Source: Oscillospiraceae bacterium
GTDB taxonomy: Bacteria; Bacillota; Clostridia; Oscillospirales; Acutalibacteraceae
Reading direction: 5' to 3'
Assembly (NCBI GenBank): GCA_009785335.1
Contig: WQWM01000015.1
Location: forward strand, 1 to 52,249
Length of the DNA stretch: 52,249 nt
Positions 22,716 through 29,926 of this stretch are shown piece after piece (position 1 is the stretch's first letter; each line of letters starts with the position of its first letter). Position numbers and translations under genes: made by a program. The notes under the pieces were generated by a model. The model searched no databases. It saw only the letters and a list, made by a program, of their open reading frames with translations, and had not been told where the DNA came from.

Positions 22716-23660
22716 ATGCAATGCAATCGCTGCGACGCCACGTTGCGCAATGACCAAACCTTTTGCACCACCTGCGGTGCGAGTGTTGACCATGCTGCGC
22801 CCGAACCTCAGCCCAAAAGCAAGAAAACCAAGGTGATTTTGGCGGTGATTGCCGGGATAACCGTGTTAGCCTTGGCGGTTCTTTTCTTTCTGCTGGGTCA
22901 ACATTTCCCATTCACACCGAATCAACCTGCGGTTGACCTCAACAGCGAAGTTGAATGGACAACCACCACGGAAGATCCCACCCCGTGGTGGCAGCTTGGG
23001 TTGCCCGCCACGCCCGCATCGTTTCACGTCACAGCCAACGCGTACATGCGTGCACAGGCCGATGCAGAAGCAGAATCTCTTGCGCAGGTTGGCATTGCCA
23101 CGCATGTGCTCGTGCTGGAGTACTACAGCGAAGATTGGTTTCGTGTGCAATATGACGACGTTGTGGGCTACATCGCTGCTGAATATTTAAGTCAATTTCG
23201 GCGTGTGAACATTGGCTTGCCGGAGGTTCTTAATGCCGACCGTGCCACGCTTGACCGCCTGTTTGGCCGCGGTGCGGTGACTGCGCCGCGTGACAACGAC
23301 GACGGCACAAGCACACACGATATACTTTATGATAACGGTGTAACGGTTACCGTGGTCACTTGGCGCGAGGGCGGACAAGATAGGTTCCGCGTGCATAGCA
23401 TTAGCGTGAATTATAGAAATAACTTCAATAATCAACGCTTTCATTTGCACGGCGTGGATGGTAATACCAGACGCGATGGCATTTTAGACGCACTAGGCGA
23501 AACAGCTGACGCATCGCACGGCCGATTTGATTTCCGTGACGGCGACATACACATGCGGGTGCATTTTTCTGACAGTGTGAGCAACCTGGTCATTCGCGTT
23601 GACTTTGCCGAGCACCACTTTAGACCACCGCCCGCACCTCAGCATCACTACTACTGGTAA
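22716..23660 (+). CDS. Zinc-ribbon, single-pass, SH3b-domain protein (paralogue 1)
   Basis: A 314-residue protein. Residues 1-25 form a zinc ribbon (CNRC...CTTC), followed by a basic linker, a transmembrane helix (VILAVIAGITVLALAVLFFLL) and an extracellular part with a bacterial SH3-like domain (FHVTANAYMRAQADAEAESL... VVGYIAAEYL) and a C-terminal domain. The third of three consecutive ATGs is chosen because it is best spaced (7 bases) from TGGAGG and gives the same MQC start as the second copy. SH3b domains often bind cell-wall or peptide ligands. Probably a surface sensor or wall-associated protein. Tandem with the next gene. Confidence 0.8.
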   Translation: MQCNRCDATLRNDQTFCTTCGASVDHAAPEPQPKSKKTKVILAVIAGITVLALAVLFFLLGQHFPFTPNQPAVDLNSEVEWTTTTEDPTPWWQLGLPATPASFHVTANAYMRAQADAEAESLAQVGIATHVLVLEYYSEDWFRVQYDDVVGYIAAEYLSQFRRVNIGLPEVLNADRATLDRLFGRGAVTAPRDNDDGTSTHDILYDNGVTVTVVTWREGGQDRFRVHSISVNYRNNFNNQRFHLHGVDGNTRRDGILDALGETADASHGRFDFRDGDIHMRVHFSDSVSNLVIRVDFAEHHFRPPPAPQHHYYW

Positions 23661-23690
23661 GATATTATTACATAACTGGGAGGAATTTTT

Positions 23691-24692
23691 ATGCAATGCT
23701 CAAGCTGCGGCGCAATGCTGCAAGACGACCACACCTTTTGCCGCGCCTGCGGTGCCGGTGTTGACCACGCCATTCCCATGCCCGAACCCCAGCCAGAAAT
23801 CCTGCCCGAACCTGAGTTCGCTCCGCCGCCTGCCGCGCCGCCTGCCAAAAGCAAAAGCACCACATTGCTGATTGTGGGCATTGCGGTGCTTGCCACCCTC
23901 GTGTTGGTGGTTGGCTTTTTGCTGCTGGAGCAACAACTGGGCTTCATCGGCTTGTTTGGCGAACGCCAGCCCGGCATTACGCAGGAAAACGGCAATGACG
24001 AAGCCGCCGTGCCTGATGCAACGCAACCCGATGACGGTGCGTTGCAAAACCAGCTCGGTCTGCCCGCCACGCCCGCACAGTTTTACACCACCGCTAACCT
24101 GCACCTGCGTGCCGCGCCCTCTTCCAACGCTGAATCATTGGTGGTGGTTGGCATTGGCACGCGCGTGAACGTCATTCACTACCACAGTGCAGACTGGTTT
24201 CGTGTGCAGCGCGGCGAGCAAGTGGGCTACATGAGCAGCGAGTTTTTGAGTGAAGAATATCGCATTAACATCGCCTCGCCAGCCCTGTGGAACGCAGATC
24301 GTGCCACCCTTGAGCGTGTGTTTGGGCGTGGGCTTTCCGGTGGTTCATGGGAGGCCGGCGACGACACGCGTAGCGAGCAACTGGTGTTTGACCAAGGCGT
24401 AGTCATTACGGTGGTCACATGGCGCGAAGCTGGGCGAGACCACATGCGTGTGCATCGCATTAGCGTGGAGTTTGATGACAGCAATCGCACACGCTTTCAC
24501 CTCAATGGGGTAGACGGCGAAACCATACGCAATGGCATTCTTGATGCCTTGGGTGAGCCGACCCAAGCGTGGCAAGGCGGGTTTCATTATCAAGTGGATG
24601 ACCACACGGTGATGCACGTGAATTTTCAAAACAACCAAGTCACCAGTTTTAGTCGTCACGTTAATTTTGCAGACCACCATTTTTGGAACTAA
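23691..24692 (+). CDS. Zinc-ribbon, single-pass, SH3b-domain protein (paralogue 2)
   Basis: A 333-residue tandem copy of the upstream gene, 30 bases downstream. The order is the same: zinc ribbon (CSSC...CRAC), proline-rich linker (PMPEPQPEILPEPEFAPP), transmembrane helix (LLIVGIAVLATLVLVVGFLL), SH3b domain and a shared C-terminal domain (LNADRATLDRLFGRG in copy 1, WNADRATLERVFGRG here). The linker has diverged most, the C-terminal domain least. A terminator hairpin follows. The zinc ribbon is cytosolic and the SH3b domain external, if the helix spans once. Confidence 0.8.
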   Translation: MQCSSCGAMLQDDHTFCRACGAGVDHAIPMPEPQPEILPEPEFAPPPAAPPAKSKSTTLLIVGIAVLATLVLVVGFLLLEQQLGFIGLFGERQPGITQENGNDEAAVPDATQPDDGALQNQLGLPATPAQFYTTANLHLRAAPSSNAESLVVVGIGTRVNVIHYHSADWFRVQRGEQVGYMSSEFLSEEYRINIASPALWNADRATLERVFGRGLSGGSWEAGDDTRSEQLVFDQGVVITVVTWREAGRDHMRVHRISVEFDDSNRTRFHLNGVDGETIRNGILDALGEPTQAWQGGFHYQVDDHTVMHVNFQNNQVTSFSRHVNFADHHFWN

Positions 24693-24706
24693 CTTAACCC
24701 GAATTT

Positions 24707-24737
24707 ACGCGCCGAGCCACCCTCGGTGCGTTTTTTC
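24707..24737 (+). terminator. Terminator of the zinc-ribbon/SH3 pair
   Basis: GCGCCGAG and CTCGGTGC form an eight-pair stem with one G-U pair, followed by TTTTTT. Confidence 0.8.
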
Positions 24738-24755
24738 ATGTTCATGTTTCGTACA

Positions 24756-24784
24756 TTGACAAGCCCCGCAGAACATGGTATAAT
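24756..24784 (+). promoter_or_regulatory. Promoter of type I toxin module 2
   Basis: TTGACA (24756-24761), 17 bases, TATAAT (24779-24784); the leader to the toxin start is about 95 bases and can fold. Confidence 0.85.
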
Positions 24785-24884
24785 ATTTGTGGTGGTGCTA
24801 TCGATACGGTAGGCGGCGAATCCTGCCCCCTGAAAACCACCCAGCAAAGCGAGCTTTGCCGGGGTTCGGAAAGGGGGGATAGCT

Positions 24885-24953
24885 ATGGAATACTTAATTG
24901 TCTTAATCATCATTTTGATCTTGATAAGAGAGCCCCGCAGCGAAAAGAAATAA
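24885..24953 (+). CDS. Small hydrophobic type I toxin-like peptide, module 2
   Basis: A 22-residue peptide, MEYLIVLIIILILIREPRSE plus KK: one short hydrophobic helix and a charged tail. AAGGGGGG lies just upstream. The stop codon leads straight into TAACCGCCCC, as in modules 1 and 3, and the peptide matches the module 3 peptide in its MEYL start and basic end. A convergent consensus promoter reads an antisense RNA over the 3' end. Predicted membrane-active toxin of the TxpA/Fst kind. Confidence 0.8.
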   Translation: MEYLIVLIIILILIREPRSEKK

Positions 24954-25038
24954 CCGCCCCAGGTCCAAACTGAGCGGTTAGATCTTTTTTCTAGTCATCT
25001 CTAATGGGGGCAGCCGTCTATCCGATGGCACTGCCATT
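24942..25038 (-). ncRNA. Antisense antitoxin RNA, module 2
   Basis: Predicted from the minus-strand promoter at 25045-25073 to the hairpin at 24952-24979 and the following T-rich stretch; roughly 95 bases and complementary to the last toxin codons and terminator. Confidence 0.75.
24952..24979. terminator. Shared bidirectional terminator of module 2
   Basis: AACCGCCCC and GAGCGGTT arms, followed on the plus strand by AGATCTTTTTTC and on the minus strand by ATTTCTTTTC. Confidence 0.75.
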
Positions 25039-25044
25039 AATTTT

Positions 25045-25073
25045 ATTATAGCAGAAAAGTTCCGTCTTGTCAA
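25045..25073 (-). promoter_or_regulatory. Antitoxin RNA promoter, module 2
   Basis: TTGACA (25068-25073), 17 bases, TATAAT (25045-25050). Its -35 box overlaps the -35 box of the divergent ABC-operon promoter. Confidence 0.85.
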
Positions 25074-25095
25074 CCCCCGCTTTTTATGATATAAT
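25067..25095 (+). promoter_or_regulatory. Divergent promoter toward the ABC exporter operon
   Basis: TTGTCA (25067-25072), 17 bases, TATAAT (25090-25095). Two further TGATATAATAGA/GGTATAATAGA boxes follow at about 25170 and 25247 without clear -35 boxes; the last is close to the start of the ATPase gene. Confidence 0.7.
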
Positions 25096-25279
25096 AGACA
25101 TTGGAATTAGATTTTTGATGACAGATGAAAAGGACACAGCGAAGCGATGTGCTCACCGCAGGTGTGATATAATAGACACAGAGTGTTGTGCCTTAGTGTA
25201 ACGCGATTAACGCACTGCGAAACGACGAGCTTGCCGCAGGCGTGGTATAATAGAAATCAGTAGTAAAAAGGAGAACGCT

Positions 25280-26197
25280 ATGTCACTTATCGTTGAAAAT
25301 CTGACCAAGCGGTTTGGCCCCAAAACAGCAGTGGACCAACTGAGCTTCGACATCACCCAGCCGGGGGTGTATGGGCTCATCGGCACCAACGGCGCGGGCA
25401 AAACCACCACCATTCGCATGATATTGGACATGCTGCCCATTGACCACGGCAGCGCACTGTGGAACGGCAAAACCGTGAAGAAAAGCGGCTTGCGCTATGG
25501 CTACATGCCCGAGGAGCGCGGTATTTATGCCAAAACCCGCGTGATTGATCAATTGGTGTATTTCGGCTGTTTGCGTGGGCTAAGCAAAAGCGAAAGCATC
25601 GCGGCTGCCAAGCAGTGGATGCAACGCCTTGCCGTGACGGAATATGAACGCATGCCTGCGGAAAAACTCAGCAAGGGCAACCAGCAAAAAATTCAGCTGA
25701 TCAGCACGCTCATTCACGACCCGCAATTGATATTTTTGGATGAACCATTCAGCGGACTTGACCCGCTGAACTCGCAGCTGTTCCACGAGCTCATTAGCGA
25801 CATGGCTGCCAATGGCAAAACCATCATCATGAGCTCGCACCAAATGGCCACTGTGGAGCAATATTGCCGCGAAATCACGCTATTGCATCGTGGGCACGCG
25901 CTGGTGCAAGGCAACTTGGCTGAAATCAAGCGCGGCTATGGCCACACCAAGCTGGTGCTGGGTGCGTCTGTGGATGCCTACAACATGGCGCACAAAGCCG
26001 GGTTAACGCTGCTGGAACAACTGCCAGCCGAGTGCGTGTTTGGTTTGCCGGAGCACGACGCCGATGCCATCTGCGCGCAGTTGCTGCGCGATTTGCTGGC
26101 GGCGGATATCATTCCCGAGAAATTCGTGCTGAGTGAGCCCACCCTGCATGAGATTTTCATTGACAAAGTGAGCAAAGTGGAAGGAGGCGTTGCATAA
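25280..26197 (+). CDS. ABC exporter ATP-binding protein (NatA/YhaQ-like)
   Basis: A 305-residue ATPase with Walker A GTNGAGKTTT, signature LSKGNQQKIQ, Walker B LIFLDEP followed by the D-loop SGLDP, and an H-switch SSH. The C-terminal extension after the nucleotide-binding domain (approximately residues 225-305) is as in NatA/YhaQ-type exporters. Starts with ATG after AAAGGAG. It overlaps the permease gene by one base (ends at 26197 within TAATGA). Substrate unknown; related systems export sodium or peptides. Confidence 0.92.
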   Translation: MSLIVENLTKRFGPKTAVDQLSFDITQPGVYGLIGTNGAGKTTTIRMILDMLPIDHGSALWNGKTVKKSGLRYGYMPEERGIYAKTRVIDQLVYFGCLRGLSKSESIAAAKQWMQRLAVTEYERMPAEKLSKGNQQKIQLISTLIHDPQLIFLDEPFSGLDPLNSQLFHELISDMAANGKTIIMSSHQMATVEQYCREITLLHRGHALVQGNLAEIKRGYGHTKLVLGASVDAYNMAHKAGLTLLEQLPAECVFGLPEHDADAICAQLLRDLLAADIIPEKFVLSEPTLHEIFIDKVSKVEGGVA

Positions 26198-27447
26198 TGA
26201 GACAATCTTGGTTAGTGGCACGCTTCACCTTTCGTGAGGCCGTGCGCAAACGCGCGTTTTGGATTACCAACATCATTTATCTCATCATGCTGCTGGGTAT
26301 GATGATTGTGATGCCGCTGGTGGGCGGCATGGACGGCGACATGAATTTGAACTTTGGCGAAGGCGGCTTCGGCAATGCAACGGCCTATCTGCTGGACGAA
26401 AGTAGTAGTCATTATCTTGAGCCTGTGCGCCATAGCCTGCAAGAGCAGGGCATGACGGTTGTGGTAATCACACCCGCACAGTTGGATGAAAGCCTCGCTG
26501 CGATCACTGAAGATTCTGGGGCGGCAGTGGTGCACATCACCGTCAGCGAACATGGCGCATTGCACGCGGAAATCATCATGCGTGACATGATGAGCCGCTT
26601 TCCCGCAAACGGCGTGGGTGCGTTAATCAACTTGGAGTTTCGCCATGCGCAGCTCATTGAAGCAGGCGTGGAACATGAAGTGTCCACGAGAATTTTACAA
26701 TCTGAAGTCATTGTTGAACCCACTTGGCAGGCAGGGTTTGCAGCCATGGGCGCGTCGCTTGTGCTGATGATGATCATGTTCATGTCGGTGCACAGCTACG
26801 GCACATCGGTTGCCATGAGCGTAGCGACAGAAAAATCCACCCGCGTGATGGAAACGCTGATTGTGAGTGCCAAACCGCCGCGCATTTTGGTCGGCAAGGT
26901 CATTGGTATGGGCTCGGTTGGTCTGGTGCAGATGCTGGGGTTGATTACCATTGCCGGGTTGCTGGGCGGCTTAACGTCAAGCGCCGATGCGCCCATCGAA
27001 ATGAGCATGGGTGACATCAACCTGTGGGTGGCACCGTTGTTGCTGCTGTATTTCTTGGCTGGTTATGCGCTGTATGCACTCATCAACGCCATGCTCGGCG
27101 CAATGGTGAGCAAGCTGGAGGATCTGAACTCCGCACTTGCGCCTGCTGCCATTGTTACCATGATTTCGTTTTATGCCGGCGGTCTTGGTCCCATGATCAC
27201 TGGAGGCGGGCAAGTTGGCCGCGCAGTGATGTTTATACCTTTCACCGCACCGTTTGCCGCGCCCACTGTGCTGCTTAGTGGTGATTTAGACACAAGCGTA
27301 GTGCTTCCGTCAATGCTCATTTTGGTTGGCAGTGTGATTTTCTTAAGCTGGATTGCGGGCAAGGTTTACTCGGCGTCGGTGCTGCACTACGGCAGCCGCT
27401 TAAAATATAAAGACGTGGGCAAACTGGTTAAGGGGAACAAAAAGTGA
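26197..27447 (+). CDS. ABC-2-type permease (NatB/YhaP-like)
   Basis: A 416-residue membrane protein: an N-terminal helix, a large extracytoplasmic domain (approximately residues 50-175) and five or so further helices in the C-terminal half, the classic ABC-2 export permease plan. Markers include SVATEKSTRVMETLIVSAKP, a typical NatB/CcmB-like coupling region. It overlaps the ATPase gene and its stop overlaps the GTG start of the following lipoprotein gene (GTGA), so the three are translationally coupled. Confidence 0.9.
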   Translation: MRQSWLVARFTFREAVRKRAFWITNIIYLIMLLGMMIVMPLVGGMDGDMNLNFGEGGFGNATAYLLDESSSHYLEPVRHSLQEQGMTVVVITPAQLDESLAAITEDSGAAVVHITVSEHGALHAEIIMRDMMSRFPANGVGALINLEFRHAQLIEAGVEHEVSTRILQSEVIVEPTWQAGFAAMGASLVLMMIMFMSVHSYGTSVAMSVATEKSTRVMETLIVSAKPPRILVGKVIGMGSVGLVQMLGLITIAGLLGGLTSSADAPIEMSMGDINLWVAPLLLLYFLAGYALYALINAMLGAMVSKLEDLNSALAPAAIVTMISFYAGGLGPMITGGGQVGRAVMFIPFTAPFAAPTVLLSGDLDTSVVLPSMLILVGSVIFLSWIAGKVYSASVLHYGSRLKYKDVGKLVKGNKK

Positions 27448-29063
27448 GAAAATTTTGTCGTTCGGGTGGCGTAATCGCCACCCCTACAGATGCAGATTAC
27501 CCGCAATGTTGTAAAAAAACGCAACCTGTAGGGGCGGCGATTACGCCGCCCGGGCTACGCATTTTCGCTTGCCTGATTATCATTGCATTGGTGCTGGCAG
27601 CCTGCGGCACGCCAAGCATTGACGATGTTGAACCCACCGAGCCTTATTTCACGCCGCCTGCGCATGAGCAGCTTGATCATCTTGTGCTGCCTTTTGCGCA
27701 GCGTGATGTGCTCAACCCGTTTTTCGCCAGCACCGAGGTTAATCTCCTGCTGGCGCCGCTGATGTGGGAAGCTCTCTTCGCCGCAGACGAAACGCACTAC
27801 CCGCAGCCGGTACTGGCCGAATCCTTTGAACAACCCACGCCCACACAATTGCTCATCACCTTGCGTGAACGCGAGTTCCACAACGGCAATGCAGTCACGG
27901 CGGCAGATGTGGTGTATTCCTTTGGGCGGGCGCAAGCAAGCACGAATTTTTCCGCACGCTTGAGCAACGTGACCGCCATGCGTGTGCGCGATGATTTGGT
28001 GGAAGTTAACCTGCGGCATGGCGATGTGTTTGCCGCCGCGAACTTGGATTTCCCCATTGTTCCTGCCAACAGCGCAGGCACTGCACCGTTGCGGCAATCC
28101 GTTGGTGGTTATCATTTCACGCTAGAGAACACCCCTGTTGGCACTGGATTATACTATCTTGCGCAGGACGACGATGGCGCGTTTACTCTGGCACACCACA
28201 CAGGGCATCCCGCTGCCGCGCCAGCGCTGACGACCATCCATTTGCATGGTGTGAGTCAAGCAGCCGCTTTGCTGCATGGCGTGGAAGTCGGCAGCTATCA
28301 TTTCGCCTATGACGATTTAACCAGCGGCGACCTACCTGCCGTGGCCGCGGCTTCGCACCGTGTGAGCACGACGAATCTCGTGTTTCTCGGCATGAATTCC
28401 CGCCGTGGTGCGCTGCAACAGGCAGATGCTCGCGCGGCAATCGCTGGTGCGCTGGATATCACGCGTGTGATGCATGATGGCTTTGCCGCCTTTGCGCAAC
28501 CAACCCATTCGCCCTTCCCGCGCAGCTGGCATGCCATGCAGGGCGAGGAATTTACGCGCGGGTTCAATGCCACGCAAGCGCGCCAAGCCATTGACGCTGC
28601 CGGGTTGGTGAACCCAAGTTTTGACTTGGTGGTATATCGCTACAACCCTGCCATGGTCAATGCGGCGGGCAGTTTGCGCGCACAGTTGCAGGCCGTTGGC
28701 GTGGAGATTAATCTTGTTGTGCTTGACCGCGCAGCCTACGAAACTGCGGTGCGTAACGGCAACTTTGATTTATATCTGGGGCAAATTCGCCTCACGCCCG
28801 GGTTTTCGCTGGCACCGCTGCTGAGCTATGGCGGTGCGGCCACGGTGGGCATCAACGTTTGGGGTGATGCTGCCAATGCTTACACGCAACTGCGTTTGGG
28901 TGAACTCACTCCTGCTGAATTTTACGACGCTTTCTGGGATGATGTACCCTTTGTGCCGCTGGGTTATCGCATGGGCATGGTTGCTGCGGCGCGTGGGCTG
29001 AATATGCCTGCTGCCTTGCAGCGCGGCAACTTATTTGCAGATATTAGCGCATGGTTGTTCTAG
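27444..29063 (+). CDS. Family 5 extracellular solute-binding lipoprotein with a repeat-encoded signal-peptide n-region
   Basis: A 539-residue OppA/DppA-type (SBP family 5) lipoprotein: lipobox LVLAAC with the acylated Cys near residue 53, then the family fold (FHNGNAVTAADVVYSFGR, ADARAAIAGALDI, GLNMPAALQ). The first 42 residues are odd: after MRKF the sequence SGGVIATPTD...GAAITPPG is encoded by an R1 paired-hairpin repeat inserted into the signal-peptide region, leaving a very long n-region. The frame is kept. Such proteins deliver peptides to importers, yet the operon holds a NatAB-like exporter, so it may instead sense or scavenge a ligand. Confidence 0.85.
   Translation: MRKFCRSGGVIATPTDADYPQCCKKTQPVGAAITPPGLRIFACLIIIALVLAACGTPSIDDVEPTEPYFTPPAHEQLDHLVLPFAQRDVLNPFFASTEVNLLLAPLMWEALFAADETHYPQPVLAESFEQPTPTQLLITLREREFHNGNAVTAADVVYSFGRAQASTNFSARLSNVTAMRVRDDLVEVNLRHGDVFAAANLDFPIVPANSAGTAPLRQSVGGYHFTLENTPVGTGLYYLAQDDDGAFTLAHHTGHPAAAPALTTIHLHGVSQAAALLHGVEVGSYHFAYDDLTSGDLPAVAAASHRVSTTNLVFLGMNSRRGALQQADARAAIAGALDITRVMHDGFAAFAQPTHSPFPRSWHAMQGEEFTRGFNATQARQAIDAAGLVNPSFDLVVYRYNPAMVNAAGSLRAQLQAVGVEINLVVLDRAAYETAVRNGNFDLYLGQIRLTPGFSLAPLLSYGGAATVGINVWGDAANAYTQLRLGELTPAEFYDAFWDDVPFVPLGYRMGMVAAARGLNMPAALQRGNLFADISAWLF
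27463..27554. repeat. R1 paired-hairpin repeat inside the lipoprotein gene
   Basis: CGGGTGGCG/CGCCACCCCTACA, a 38-base spacer, TGTAGGGGCGGCG/CGCCGCCCGGG. The arms differ at the second stem base pair but keep pairing within each hairpin. The spacer resembles that of the copy at 32252. Confidence 0.88.
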
Positions 29064-29083
29064 CGCGTGCATAAGTATGCCCC

Positions 29084-29926
29084 ATGAAAACTTGTATTTT
29101 AGCCTCAAACTGGGGCGCGTATTTCTTCCCGTGGGCGCAAAGCCCGAGCATCAGCATCATGCCGCCAACCGTGCTTGATGAACCTGCTACTCTGGCGCGA
29201 TTTGACAAAATCATCGCGCTCAACGGCATTGGTGACCATTGGTTGCTGCATCCAAACCTAGCTGCACACAACAGCTTTTTCTTTCTGTGGGATATGGCAC
29301 GTTGCCCGCATTATGCGCCAAAGCCAATATTGTTGCAGCACCTGAAAACGCTGCATAAATGCTACAGCTTTCAACATGACGACTGCCGCGACTTTGGCCT
29401 GCAATTCAATTCCACGATGTATGCGCCATCGCCGAAATTGCTCCCTAAGCAAGATAACTTTGACATTCTTTTTCTCGGTGTGCCCAAGGATAGATTGTCG
29501 CTGCTGCGTCACTTGCATGCGCAAATGCAGACCATGGGTTTGCGCACACATTTACGCGTGAGCATTACGCAGGATAATCCGGCACAACCCGAGGAGAAAC
29601 CCGGCTGGCTGCTCACCCGTGACTGGCTGGCATATCCTGACTATCTCAAGCTGGTGCAGCAAAGCCGCTGCCTGCTGGATGTATATCAAGCTGGGCAAAC
29701 GGGCTTTTCGCTGCGCGTGATGGAGCACATCTTTTTCGGCTGCAAGCTCATCACCAACAATGCGGCAATCAAGCTTGCCGAGTTCTATCACCCGCATAAT
29801 ATCTTCCTGTTGGGCGAAGATGATCTCACGGCACTACCCAAATGGCTCAACTTGCCGTTTGTGCCAATTGACGCCGAAATCAAGCGATATTATCACATTG
29901 AGGAATGGGCAAAACGTTTTATATGA
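29084..29926 (+). CDS. GT-B-like glycosyltransferase family protein
   Basis: A 280-residue protein that looks like a short GT-B-type glycosyltransferase of the capsule/LPS-core kind: an N-terminal Rossmann-like half and a C-terminal segment FSLRVMEHIFFGCKLITNN, reminiscent of the donor-binding region. No transmembrane segment. No convincing ribosome binding site precedes the ATG. The stop overlaps the recG start (ATGA). Family and substrate are uncertain; it may decorate surface glycans. Confidence 0.6.
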   Translation: MKTCILASNWGAYFFPWAQSPSISIMPPTVLDEPATLARFDKIIALNGIGDHWLLHPNLAAHNSFFFLWDMARCPHYAPKPILLQHLKTLHKCYSFQHDDCRDFGLQFNSTMYAPSPKLLPKQDNFDILFLGVPKDRLSLLRHLHAQMQTMGLRTHLRVSITQDNPAQPEEKPGWLLTRDWLAYPDYLKLVQQSRCLLDVYQAGQTGFSLRVMEHIFFGCKLITNNAAIKLAEFYHPHNIFLLGEDDLTALPKWLNLPFVPIDAEIKRYYHIEEWAKRFI

